A DNA stretch of 64,000 nucleotides from Anaerolineae bacterium (GTDB lineage: Bacteria > Chloroflexota > Anaerolineae > Aggregatilineales > Phototrophicaceae). Positions 8,132 to 15,793 of the stretch are shown here, in pieces. The translations under genes were made by a program, and so were the position numbers. A model generated the notes under the pieces. That model was given only the letters and a program-made list of their open reading frames with translations, was not told the DNA's origin and made no database searches. The first letter of the stretch is position 1. Every line of letters starts with the position of its first letter. The stretch lies in contig JAJDZQ010000120.1 in NCBI GenBank assembly GCA_022824565.1, forward strand, positions 1 to 64,000. Direction: 5' to 3'.

Positions 8132-8911
8132 ATGACTACGCTGGACGAATTCATTATTGACCGTATACAAGACTATCCGTTGCCAGACGGACCGGTAGAG
8201 AGAATCAAGTTGCTCGCCACAGAGTTGGTCCTGGGCGTACACAATGGTTTCTGGAGCTCGCATCTTCAGACAATTCAGAGTGACACGATGGGAGGCGAGT
8301 TTGTTCCAATGGAGGATGATCTTCGAGAATACATGTGTCAACGATGGGATGACATTCACATTGGGCGCAAAAGGCACTTGCTATTGGGTCACGGGTATCT
8401 AGAAGATTTCTACGATGTCGAAGGGAGCCATTCTTATCGTCTTTCACACTCAGCTTTCGCTCTACTTACCGAAGCGCCACCGTACGGAGTCTTCATTTCA
8501 TACACACACAAAGAAAGCAGTGCGTTTGCACTGTTGCTCGTCACCAAGCTAAAGCACCACGGAATACAACCGTTCTGCGACATGTCGCTTGCGCCCGGCG
8601 AAGAATGGCATCCCGAATTGGAAAAGCAAATCAAGGAGTGTGAACACTTCATCGTTCTGATCGGTAAGGAAACCCGTAAGTCAGAGGCCACTCTAAAAGA
8701 AGTAACTTGGGCGCTCAAAGAGAATAAAATCATTATTCCTATTTGGCACAACGGATTCCAATTCAACACTGACGAGTGGGAGGATATTGACTGCGTAGTA
8801 GTAAGTGCAATCCAACGAAAACACGCAGTCATTGTCCAAAAGGAAAGCGCCGCTGGTTACAACGCAGCGATTGTTGAGTTGCTGACAAATCGTTTCGGCA
8901 TTACACCGTAA
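8132..8911 (+). CDS. TIR-domain protein, putative NAD-processing defence effector
   Basis: A 259-residue protein. Residues 117-235 form a TIR domain: YGVFISYTHKES (box 1), FCDMSLAPGEEWHPELEKQI (box 2 and BB loop), then HFIVLIGKETRKSEATLKEVTWAL. Glu190 occupies the place of the catalytic glutamate of NADase TIRs in the S-x-x-C-x-x-E motif, with Thr in the Cys position. The first 110 residues (LDEFIIDRIQDYPLPDG to SYRLSHSAFALL) are an unassigned, probably helical region that could be a winged-helix sensor. TIR proteins of this kind deplete or cyclise NAD in anti-phage immunity. No Thoeris ThsA or CBASS gene is next to it; the only partner visible is the small upstream DNA-binding-like gene. Confidence 0.75.
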   Translation: MTTLDEFIIDRIQDYPLPDGPVERIKLLATELVLGVHNGFWSSHLQTIQSDTMGGEFVPMEDDLREYMCQRWDDIHIGRKRHLLLGHGYLEDFYDVEGSHSYRLSHSAFALLTEAPPYGVFISYTHKESSAFALLLVTKLKHHGIQPFCDMSLAPGEEWHPELEKQIKECEHFIVLIGKETRKSEATLKEVTWALKENKIIIPIWHNGFQFNTDEWEDIDCVVVSAIQRKHAVIVQKESAAGYNAAIVELLTNRFGITP

Positions 8912-8915
8912 TGGT

Positions 8916-8940
8916 GGGCGACACAAGTATCGCCCCTACA
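8916..8940. repeat. Dispersed hairpin repeat, core GGGCGA-N8-TCGCCC
   Basis: A 6-bp inverted repeat (GGGCGA at 8916-8921, TCGCCC at 8930-8935) with an 8-nt loop, followed by CTACA. The same core and flank recur at 25333-25401. It lies just after the TIR stop, with no T tract, so it is more likely a dispersed palindrome than a terminator. The rest of the 241-bp gap contains a short direct repeat (CTCGGTGTACTC / CTCGGTGTGCTC) and no gene. Confidence 0.6.
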
Positions 8941-9152
8941 GACGACGACTTCAATGTGGATCCCAATTGAAAGCCTTGGCGATCCTCTCGGTGTACTCAA
9001 TTACACTCGGTGTGCTCGGTGGTAGAGCGTTGCGGGCGCGGCATTTCATTTCCAAGCGATTGCCGTGCGGATAACAGACTTGCCCTACAATATGCCTATG
9101 CTTCGCCGTATACTGCGCCATTGCGTGTACAGCGCCGCGTCAGGGAGACCAC

Positions 9153-10703
9153 ATGACGACCAGCCCGAAGATTGAGCAGTTGCGTGCCAAACGCGCCGAA
9201 AGCCAACGCGGTGGTGGCGAAGCGCGCATCCAGCGGCAGCATGCCAAAGGCAAAAAGACCGCCCGCGAACGGCTCGATATCTTGCTCGACCCCGGCAGCT
9301 TCCACGAGGTCGATGCCTTCGTGCATCATCACAGCAGCAAGTTTGGCCTCGAGCAAAACCGCCCGCTCAGCGACAGCGTCGTCACCGGCTGGGGCACCAT
9401 CGACGGGCGGCTGGTTTATGTCTATTCGCAAGATTTTACTGTCATCGGCGGCAGCCTTAGCGAAGCGCACGCAGCCAAGATCGTCAAGATTATGGACATG
9501 GCTGTCAAAGTTGGCGCGCCGGTGATTGGCTTGAACGATAGCGGTGGCGCGCGCATCCAGGAAGGCGTCGAGAGCCTGGGCGGTTATGCCGATATCTTCT
9601 TGCGCAATACACAGGCCAGCGGCGTCATCCCACAAATCAGCGTGATTATGGGTCCCTGCGCAGGCGGCGCAGTCTACAGCCCGGCGCTAACTGACTTCAT
9701 CATCATGGTCAAAAACAGCAGTTACATGTTCATCACAGGACCCGATGTCGTCAAACAAGTGCTCAACGAAGATGTAACGTTCGAAGACCTGGGCGGCGCT
9801 TCGGTGCACAGCAGCATCAGCGGAGTCTGCCACTTTGTCGCCGATGACGAAACCCAGTCGCTGACCATGGTGCGCGAGTTGTTGAGTTATCTGCCCCAGA
9901 ACAATATGGAAGATCCGCCGCCGCTGCCGACAACAGACGACCCCCTGCGCACAGAATCGGCGCTGGATACGGTCGTGCCAGAAAATCCCAACCAGCCCTA
10001 CGATATCAAGCAGGTAATTGAGTTGATCGTCGATGATGGCCATTTCTTCGAAGTGCACGAAGGCTTCGCGGCCAATATCGTCTGTGGTTATGCGCGGCTG
10101 GGCGGCACAGCGGTGGGCATCGTGGCGAATCAACCCATGGTGCTGGCGGGCGTGCTGGATATCAAAGCCAGCGAAAAAGCCGCTCGTTTTGTGCGCACCT
10201 GCGATGCCTTTAATGTGCCGCTGATCACTTTCGTCGATGTGCCCGGCTATCTGCCCGGCACCGACCAGGAACACAGCGGCATCATCATGAGCGGCGCAAA
10301 GCTGCTCTTTGCCTATTGCGAAGCGACCGTGCCCAAATTGACAGTGACGACGCGCAAAGCCTATGGCGGCGCCTATTGCGTGATGAACAGCAAGCACATC
10401 CGCGCCGACTTGTACATCGCTTGGCCCACCGCCGAAATCGCTGTGATGGGACCAGAAGGCGCAGTAGAAATCATTTATCGCCGCGAGCTGAAAGAGGCGG
10501 CTGAACCAGCCGCGCGCAAGCAAGAACTGGCGGACGATTATCGCGCCACATTCGCCAATCCCTACATCGCAGCCAGCCGCGGTTTCATCGACGACATCAT
10601 CGAGCCGCATAACACGCGGGCGCGTTTGATCAATGCCTTGCAAGTCTTCCAAAACAAGCGCGACGAGAACCCGCCCAAAAAGCACGGCAACATCCCGCTC
10701 TAG
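9153..10703 (+). CDS. Acyl-CoA (propionyl-CoA) carboxylase carboxyltransferase subunit
   Basis: A 516-residue carboxyltransferase of the PccB/MmdA family: crotonase-like N half with [19 protein letters not shown] and [17 protein letters not shown] (the oxyanion-hole region of the biotin site), C half with [16 protein letters not shown] and [19 protein letters not shown], ending [14 protein letters not shown] as in typical family members. It transfers the carboxyl group from biotin to propionyl-CoA, giving methylmalonyl-CoA, or to acetyl-CoA. It is first in an operon with biotin carboxylase and a carrier protein. GGGAG precedes the ATG. Methylmalonyl-CoA epimerase nearby favours propionyl-CoA, but the substrate-selecting residues were not checked. 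Confidence 0.92.
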   Translation: MTTSPKIEQLRAKRAESQRGGGEARIQRQHAKGKKTARERLDILLDPGSFHEVDAFVHHHSSKFGLEQNRPLSDSVVTGWGTIDGRLVYVYSQDFTVIGGSLSEAHAAKIVKIMDMAVKVGAPVIGLNDSGGARIQEGVESLGGYADIFLRNTQASGVIPQISVIMGPCAGGAVYSPALTDFIIMVKNSSYMFITGPDVVKQVLNEDVTFEDLGGASVHSSISGVCHFVADDETQSLTMVRELLSYLPQNNMEDPPPLPTTDDPLRTESALDTVVPENPNQPYDIKQVIELIVDDGHFFEVHEGFAANIVCGYARLGGTAVGIVANQPMVLAGVLDIKASEKAARFVRTCDAFNVPLITFVDVPGYLPGTDQEHSGIIMSGAKLLFAYCEATVPKLTVTTRKAYGGAYCVMNSKHIRADLYIAWPTAEIAVMGPEGAVEIIYRRELKEAAEPAARKQELADDYRATFANPYIAASRGFIDDIIEPHNTRARLINALQVFQNKRDENPPKKHGNIPL

Positions 10704-10711
10704 AGGCTGCC

Positions 10712-12241
10712 ATGACAGAGACGCAGACTGGCACGGGCATCAACAAAATCTTGATCGCCAATCGCGGCGAGATCGCGGTGCGCATCATCCGCGCGGCGCG
10801 TGACCTGGGCATCCCCACCGTGGCTGTTTATTCCGATGTCGACCGCACGGCGCTGCATGTGCGTTATGCCGACGAAGCGGTGCATATTGGCGGTCCGCGT
10901 CCCGCCGAAAGTTACCTGCGGGGGGACACCCTCATCGATGTGGCGCGCAAAACCGGCGCGGACGCTGTGCATCCCGGCTATGGATTCCTCGCGGAAAATG
11001 CCGATTTTGCCGGCGCGGTGATGGAAGCGGGCTTGGTGTGGATCGGTCCCTCTCCGCGCGCGATCGCCACCATGGGCGACAAACAGGCTGCTCGCACAGC
11101 CGTGATGCGCTCGGGCGTGCCTCTGGTGCCGGGCACAGAAGCTGGCCTGCCCGACGCTGAGCTGTTGCACGCGGCGCAGCGCATCGGCTTTCCGGTGCTT
11201 ATCAAAGCGGTGGCGGGCGGTGGCGGCATGGGCATGCGCCCGGTGCACGAGCCTGGCGACTTTGCATCGGCGCTACACACGGCGCGGCGCGAAGCAGAAA
11301 GCGCCTTTGGCAATGGCGATGTCTATGTAGAAAAACTGCTGCTGGGCGCGCGGCACATTGAGTTTCAAGTGTTGGCAGACGCGCATGGCAACACCGTGCA
11401 TCTGGGCGAGCGCGAATGCTCTATCCAGCGGCGCAATCAAAAATTGCTCGAAGAAGCGCCCAGCGTCTTTGTCGATGCCGAGCTGCGCGAAAAAATGGGG
11501 AATATGGCGATCGCGGCGGCGCAATCGGTGAACTATATCAACGCGGGCACGATCGAGTGTCTGGTCGACCGCGACAAGAATTATTACTTCCTCGAGATGA
11601 ATACGCGCCTGCAAGTTGAGCATCCTGTGACCGAGTTGGTGACGGGCGTCGATATCGCCAAAGAACAGATCCGCATTGCGCGCGGACGCCGCATGAGCCC
11701 CACCGAAAGTGTGCTGCAGCCAAAAGGCTGGGCGATTGAATGCCGCATCAATGCCGAAGACCCCTATGCCAACTTCATGCCATCCACCGGGCAAATCAGC
11801 ACCATGATCTTGCCGACCGGACCAGGCGTGCGCGTGGACAGCGGCGTCTATTCCGGCGCAGAGATCACGCCTTATTACGACAGCTTGATCGCCAAGCTCA
11901 TCACCTGGGGCGAGACGCGCTCCGAGGCGATGCTGCGCATGCGGCGCGCGCTGAGCGAATATCGCATCATGGGCTTGAAGAACAACATCCCTTTTCATAT
12001 CAATCTGCTCAACAGCATCAGTTTCATCGCGGGCCGATTCGACACCAATTTCGTCGAGCAGCGCTTCAACATGCGCACCTATGAACAAGACCCCACGCCG
12101 GACGAATTGGAAACAGCAGCGATCGCGGCAACCTTGTATGCGCACCGCAAGCGACAGTTGGCTTCGCAAGTCGTTGCGCCCGCCAAGCGCGATGCATCCA
12201 ACTGGAAGTGGATGGGGCGTTTCGAGAGGATGCACCGATGA
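10712..12241 (+). CDS. accC: Biotin carboxylase subunit of acyl-CoA carboxylase
   Basis: A 509-residue ATP-grasp enzyme that carboxylates biotin with bicarbonate and ATP. It has NKILIANRGEIAVRIIRAARDLGI at the start, VHPGYGFLAENADFA, the glycine-rich VAGGGGMGMR loop, the catalytic block GERECSIQRRNQKLLEEAPS and EMNTRLQVEHPVTELVTGVD. Length fits AccC (about 450) with a longer C-terminus that lacks a fused biotin domain; the carrier is the next gene, whose ATG overlaps this stop (ATGA). Eight bases separate it from the carboxyltransferase gene. Confidence 0.94.
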   Translation: MTETQTGTGINKILIANRGEIAVRIIRAARDLGIPTVAVYSDVDRTALHVRYADEAVHIGGPRPAESYLRGDTLIDVARKTGADAVHPGYGFLAENADFAGAVMEAGLVWIGPSPRAIATMGDKQAARTAVMRSGVPLVPGTEAGLPDAELLHAAQRIGFPVLIKAVAGGGGMGMRPVHEPGDFASALHTARREAESAFGNGDVYVEKLLLGARHIEFQVLADAHGNTVHLGERECSIQRRNQKLLEEAPSVFVDAELREKMGNMAIAAAQSVNYINAGTIECLVDRDKNYYFLEMNTRLQVEHPVTELVTGVDIAKEQIRIARGRRMSPTESVLQPKGWAIECRINAEDPYANFMPSTGQISTMILPTGPGVRVDSGVYSGAEITPYYDSLIAKLITWGETRSEAMLRMRRALSEYRIMGLKNNIPFHINLLNSISFIAGRFDTNFVEQRFNMRTYEQDPTPDELETAAIAATLYAHRKRQLASQVVAPAKRDASNWKWMGRFERMHR

Positions 12242-12735
12242 AGTATGTCACCATCATCAACAATCAGCAGTACGAGATCGAAATCGACAAAGATGGCCAA
12301 GTGCTGATTAATGGCGACGAGCGCGATGTCGACTTTTTGAATCTGGGCGGCTCGCTGTTTTCTGTGATCACCGAGAACAAATCGCTGGAAGCGGTTATTG
12401 ATGATGATGAAGACCGCATCGCCGTGATGATGGGCGGACGGTTGTTTGAATCGCAGGTGCTGGACGAGCGAGCCATCCTGATGATGCAACGACGCGGCGC
12501 GCAAGAAACCGGCTCTGGCGAAGTGCACGCGCCCATGCCCGGGCTGATTGTCGAAGTCGCGGTCCAGCCCGACCAGCCAGTCGAAATTGGCGATACCTTG
12601 ATCATTCTCGAGTCGATGAAAATGCAGAACGAGCTGAAGTCGCCGATCGCCGGTGTCGTGCGCTCGGTGCAGGTGACAGCGGGGCAAGCCGTTGACAAGA
12701 ATCAGTTGCTCGCCGAGATCAGCGCGCCGGAATAA
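12238..12735 (+). CDS. Biotin carboxyl carrier protein of the acyl-CoA carboxylase
   Basis: A 165-residue carrier. The C-terminal biotinyl domain (residues 94-165) has the HAPMPGLI opening and ILESMKMQNE, where Lys128 is the biotinylation site. The first 90 residues (MKYVTIINNQQYEIEI...) form a beta-rich domain that probably docks on the partner subunits, as in split propionyl-CoA carboxylases. The start overlaps the biotin carboxylase stop; GAGAGGA lies before the ATG. This completes the three-part enzyme. Confidence 0.92.
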   Translation: MKYVTIINNQQYEIEIDKDGQVLINGDERDVDFLNLGGSLFSVITENKSLEAVIDDDEDRIAVMMGGRLFESQVLDERAILMMQRRGAQETGSGEVHAPMPGLIVEVAVQPDQPVEIGDTLIILESMKMQNELKSPIAGVVRSVQVTAGQAVDKNQLLAEISAPE

Positions 12736-12791
12736 CCGTTGCGACAGACTCGCCGCCTGCTGCTCTTGCCATGCCCAAGCCGTTTGCAGAA

Positions 12792-12833
12792 ACCACAAAT
12801 TCAAGCCAAAATGGGTATAGACAGGCTTGTGGT
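12792..12833. other. Imperfect inverted repeat after the carboxylase operon
   Basis: ACCACAA (12792-12798) and GCC (12805-12807) pair with GGC-TTGTGGT (12824-12833), leaving a small bulge and a 16-nt loop. It lies between the carrier gene and the di-haem oxidoreductase. No T tract follows, so any termination role is speculative. Confidence 0.3.
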
Positions 12834-12887
12834 TCTTGCGCATTTGCCAGAATGACGAGAGCCTGCTGCTGGCACGAGGTGGCGCGC

Positions 12888-14342
12888 ATGGTTCGATACG
12901 GGCTGACAGGGATCATCGTAACCTTCATATTGACGATTGCCGCCGTGCGCGGGCAGGAGCCGTCGTGCCCAGCCGGTCTGCCAGAATTGCCTGCGCTTTC
13001 GCGACATATCGAACAAGCCGATATATTGAATGGCAGCCTCAGCTTCGACGAAGTGCTGGAGCATGGCGAAGAATTGTTTCGCGTTCTCTTCAATGTATGC
13101 GACGGTCAAGGCCGACCGGCCACCACCGGCGGCGTCGCGGCGCGAGAGCCCGATGAGATGCCTTTCAGCCGCGTATCCGCTCCCGACTCCAACTCGTGCT
13201 TCAGCTGTCATAACCAGCCACGAATCGGCGGCAGCGCAGAGTTTGCTGGCAATGTATTCTTGCTGGCGCAGCACGCCGACCCCATCCTGGAATCGACCTC
13301 GATGATGACCAGCAATCATCGCAATCCCCTGGGCATGTTTGGGTCTGGGGCGATCGAAATGCTGGCATTCGAGATGTCCAGCGAATTGCATGCGCTGCGC
13401 GACGAAGCAGCCGCCAAAGCCAAAGAGCAAGCAGCCGCGCTAACGATCGACCTGATCACGAAAGGGGTGAGCTTTGGGCAGTTGACTGTCGCTGCCGATG
13501 GCAAGCTGGATACAAGCGGCATCGAAGGCGTGGATCATGACCTGGTGATAAAGCCGTTCCATCAATCGGGCACGAAAGTTTCCTTGCGGCAATTCTCTGC
13601 CAACGCCATGAATCAGCATCATGGCATGCAGGCCGAAGAACGATTCGATCTCAACCCCGCTATCATGGATGCGGACTTTGACAAAGATGGCGTAGAGCGC
13701 GAATTGACGATTGGGGATATCACCGCGGTGACGCTCTTCCAGGCAGCGCTCGCCGTGCCCGGACGAGTCTTGCCAGACGACCCAGAGCGCCGCGAGGCCG
13801 CCCAACGTGGCGAGGCGGTCTTTGCCGAAATCGGCTGCACAAGCTGTCATGTGCCCGAGCTGCCGCTGGACTCGCGTTTTTTCACGGACCCCAATCCCTT
13901 CAATCCGTCCAATACCATGACGGACATGGCGCAGATGGTGCGGTTCGATATGACTGCGCAGGGTCCGCAACCCCGCCTGGAACGCAGCGGCACCGGGGCG
14001 ATCGTACGGGCATTTACCGATCTGAAGCGACACAGCCTGTGCGACCCGCCCGAAGCTGCCGATGCGATTCGCTTTTTTTGCAACGAGACCTTGCGCGATA
14101 GCCGACCCGATGTCGATGGACGTCACGGCAGCGAATTCTTCCTCACCCGCAAGTTGTGGGATGTCGGCAGCTCTGCCCCGTATGGTCATCGTGGCGATCT
14201 GACTACAGTGTCCGAAGCGATCTTGCTGCATGGTGGCGAAGGCCGCGCCAGCCGCGATGCCTTCACGCAACTCCCTTTTGCCGACCAGCGGGCGGTGGTG
14301 GAATTCTTGCTGTCCCTGCAAATCGTGCCCGAAGCAGGCTAG
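12888..14342 (+). CDS. Secreted di-haem oxidoreductase (DHOR/DUF1111-like, putative peroxidase)
   Basis: A 484-residue exported cytochrome-like protein. Signal peptide MVRYGLTGIIVTFILTIAAVRGQ; two c-haem sites CFSCH (104-108) and CTSCH (317-321); the family motifs SANAMNQHHGMQAEERF and LWDVGSSAPYGHRGDL. Members of this family (PF06537) resemble MauG/CcpA di-haem peroxidases and are thought to act outside the membrane on reactive oxygen or as electron-transfer enzymes. I start at 12888, where GAGGTGG precedes the ATG and a signal peptide follows; the frame opens at 12771. An acidic DADFDKDG segment could bind calcium. It follows the carboxylase genes by about 150 bp and need not share their function. 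Confidence 0.8.
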   Translation: MVRYGLTGIIVTFILTIAAVRGQEPSCPAGLPELPALSRHIEQADILNGSLSFDEVLEHGEELFRVLFNVCDGQGRPATTGGVAAREPDEMPFSRVSAPDSNSCFSCHNQPRIGGSAEFAGNVFLLAQHADPILESTSMMTSNHRNPLGMFGSGAIEMLAFEMSSELHALRDEAAAKAKEQAAALTIDLITKGVSFGQLTVAADGKLDTSGIEGVDHDLVIKPFHQSGTKVSLRQFSANAMNQHHGMQAEERFDLNPAIMDADFDKDGVERELTIGDITAVTLFQAALAVPGRVLPDDPERREAAQRGEAVFAEIGCTSCHVPELPLDSRFFTDPNPFNPSNTMTDMAQMVRFDMTAQGPQPRLERSGTGAIVRAFTDLKRHSLCDPPEAADAIRFFCNETLRDSRPDVDGRHGSEFFLTRKLWDVGSSAPYGHRGDLTTVSEAILLHGGEGRASRDAFTQLPFADQRAVVEFLLSLQIVPEAG

Positions 14343-14443
14343 GGTCTCGGCGCTTATATTGAATCCATGACAGTCCCTTGCTGCACAGGCAAAGCGCCAG
14401 CCTATCCAGAAAGCTATTCATTGCGGAGAACGAGCTCGCCTTG

Positions 14444-15793
14444 ATGACCATGACCGCCAAGATGAGATTGCGTTGGGCTGATGGCTTGTGGTTGTTGGCG
14501 CTGGCTGTTTATTGCCTGGTGGCCACGCATAGCATGCCCTTCCATGGCGACGAATCGACCTTGATCTATATGGGGCGCGATTATCATTATCTGCTGGTCG
14601 AAAGCGATCTATCGCGGTTGGCCTACGATCCAAGCTGGTCGACAAGTCCCGCCGAGCAACACCTGCGCCTTTTGAATGGCACGATCTCCAAGACTGTCTA
14701 TGGCGCGCTGGCGCATGGGCTGGGTTTGTCTGCGGACGAATTAAACGAACAGTGGCATTGGGGGCGCGACTATGACTGGAATGCGCGGCGCGGGCGGATC
14801 CCCGAGCTGGAATTGCTGCGACGGGCGCGTCTGGCCTCGTCGGCGCAACTGGCTTTGGCGGCGGCTTGCTTCTTCGCGCTGCTGCGGCTGACCGTGAACA
14901 GACCAACTGCCTGGCTGGCCAGCGCCCTCTTCGTGCTGCATCCCAACATCCTGATCAACGGGCGGCGCGCCATGATGGAAGGCAGCCACTTGCTGGGATT
15001 GATGCTGGTGCTGCTGGCGGGCGCATGGCTGCTGCAAGAACGGCGCTGGTGGCGATACGCGCTGCTGGGTGTCTGCGCGGGATTTGCGCTGGCAGCCAAG
15101 CATCCCAACCTGGTCGCCTGCGCGCTGGTGCTCGCCAGTTGTGCCCTGCTGCCATGCTGGCGGATGCTGCGCCGGCGTGATAAACGCGCGCTGCGTGACC
15201 TGGCGGGGCTTGCGTTGACTGGCTTGATTATGATTGCGGTGTTTTTGCTGCTGAACCCCGCCTGGTGGAATGCGCCGCTAGACCTGCCCGCGCTGGTGCT
15301 GGCCATGCGCGCAGACCTGCTGCAAGGGCAGATCGAGGCTTTCGGCGGCTACCAGGACTTCGCCGAGCAAGTGGCGGGCTTCTTCCAATTCGTCTTTGTG
15401 GGCGCGAGGCAATACTACGAGGTAGATGCCTGGGCTGCCTACGCGCCGATCACCGCGCAGATCGCCAGCTATGAAAGCTCGGGCTGGGCAGGCCTCTTGT
15501 TCATCGGCGCTTTGGGGCGGCTGGGCTTGGTTTGCCTGGTGCTTTCGCTGTTGGGCGCGGCGGCGCTATTGGTTGACAAACGGGTGTTGGCGGAGCATCG
15601 GCTTTTGCTGCTGTTGTGGATCGGCGGGACAGGCCTGTTCACGTTGCTGGTGACGCCCCTGCCCTGGGCACGCTATTACCTGCCGCTGCTGCCAGCGCTG
15701 ATCATGCTGGTCTCGCAGGCGCTGGTTGTCTTGGCGCGTTGGCTGTGGCGCAATTCCAGAAAGCGAGCTTATGGCACCGCTGGGCTGGCTTGA
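14444..15793 (+). CDS. GT39-like (ArnT/PMT-type) membrane glycosyltransferase
   Basis: A 449-residue polytopic protein with about ten hydrophobic helices. The first periplasmic loop carries HGDES (after HSMPFHGDEST), the acidic metal/substrate site expected in GT-C fold GT39 enzymes, and the PMT-like loop YMGRDYHYLL follows. Such enzymes transfer sugars from polyprenyl-phosphate donors to proteins or lipids on the outer face of the membrane. The start is uncertain: ATGs at 14444, 14450 and 14462 are all possible, with GGAGAA somewhat far upstream. It overlaps the next GT-like gene by 23 bp. Acceptor and donor are unknown. Confidence 0.7.
   Translation: MTMTAKMRLRWADGLWLLALAVYCLVATHSMPFHGDESTLIYMGRDYHYLLVESDLSRLAYDPSWSTSPAEQHLRLLNGTISKTVYGALAHGLGLSADELNEQWHWGRDYDWNARRGRIPELELLRRARLASSAQLALAAACFFALLRLTVNRPTAWLASALFVLHPNILINGRRAMMEGSHLLGLMLVLLAGAWLLQERRWWRYALLGVCAGFALAAKHPNLVACALVLASCALLPCWRMLRRRDKRALRDLAGLALTGLIMIAVFLLLNPAWWNAPLDLPALVLAMRADLLQGQIEAFGGYQDFAEQVAGFFQFVFVGARQYYEVDAWAAYAPITAQIASYESSGWAGLLFIGALGRLGLVCLVLSLLGAAALLVDKRVLAEHRLLLLLWIGGTGLFTLLVTPLPWARYYLPLLPALIMLVSQALVVLARWLWRNSRKRAYGTAGLA

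Noticed and set aside
8132-8911. Thoeris system
   Set aside because: No ThsA (SIR2/SLOG) gene lies next to the TIR gene.
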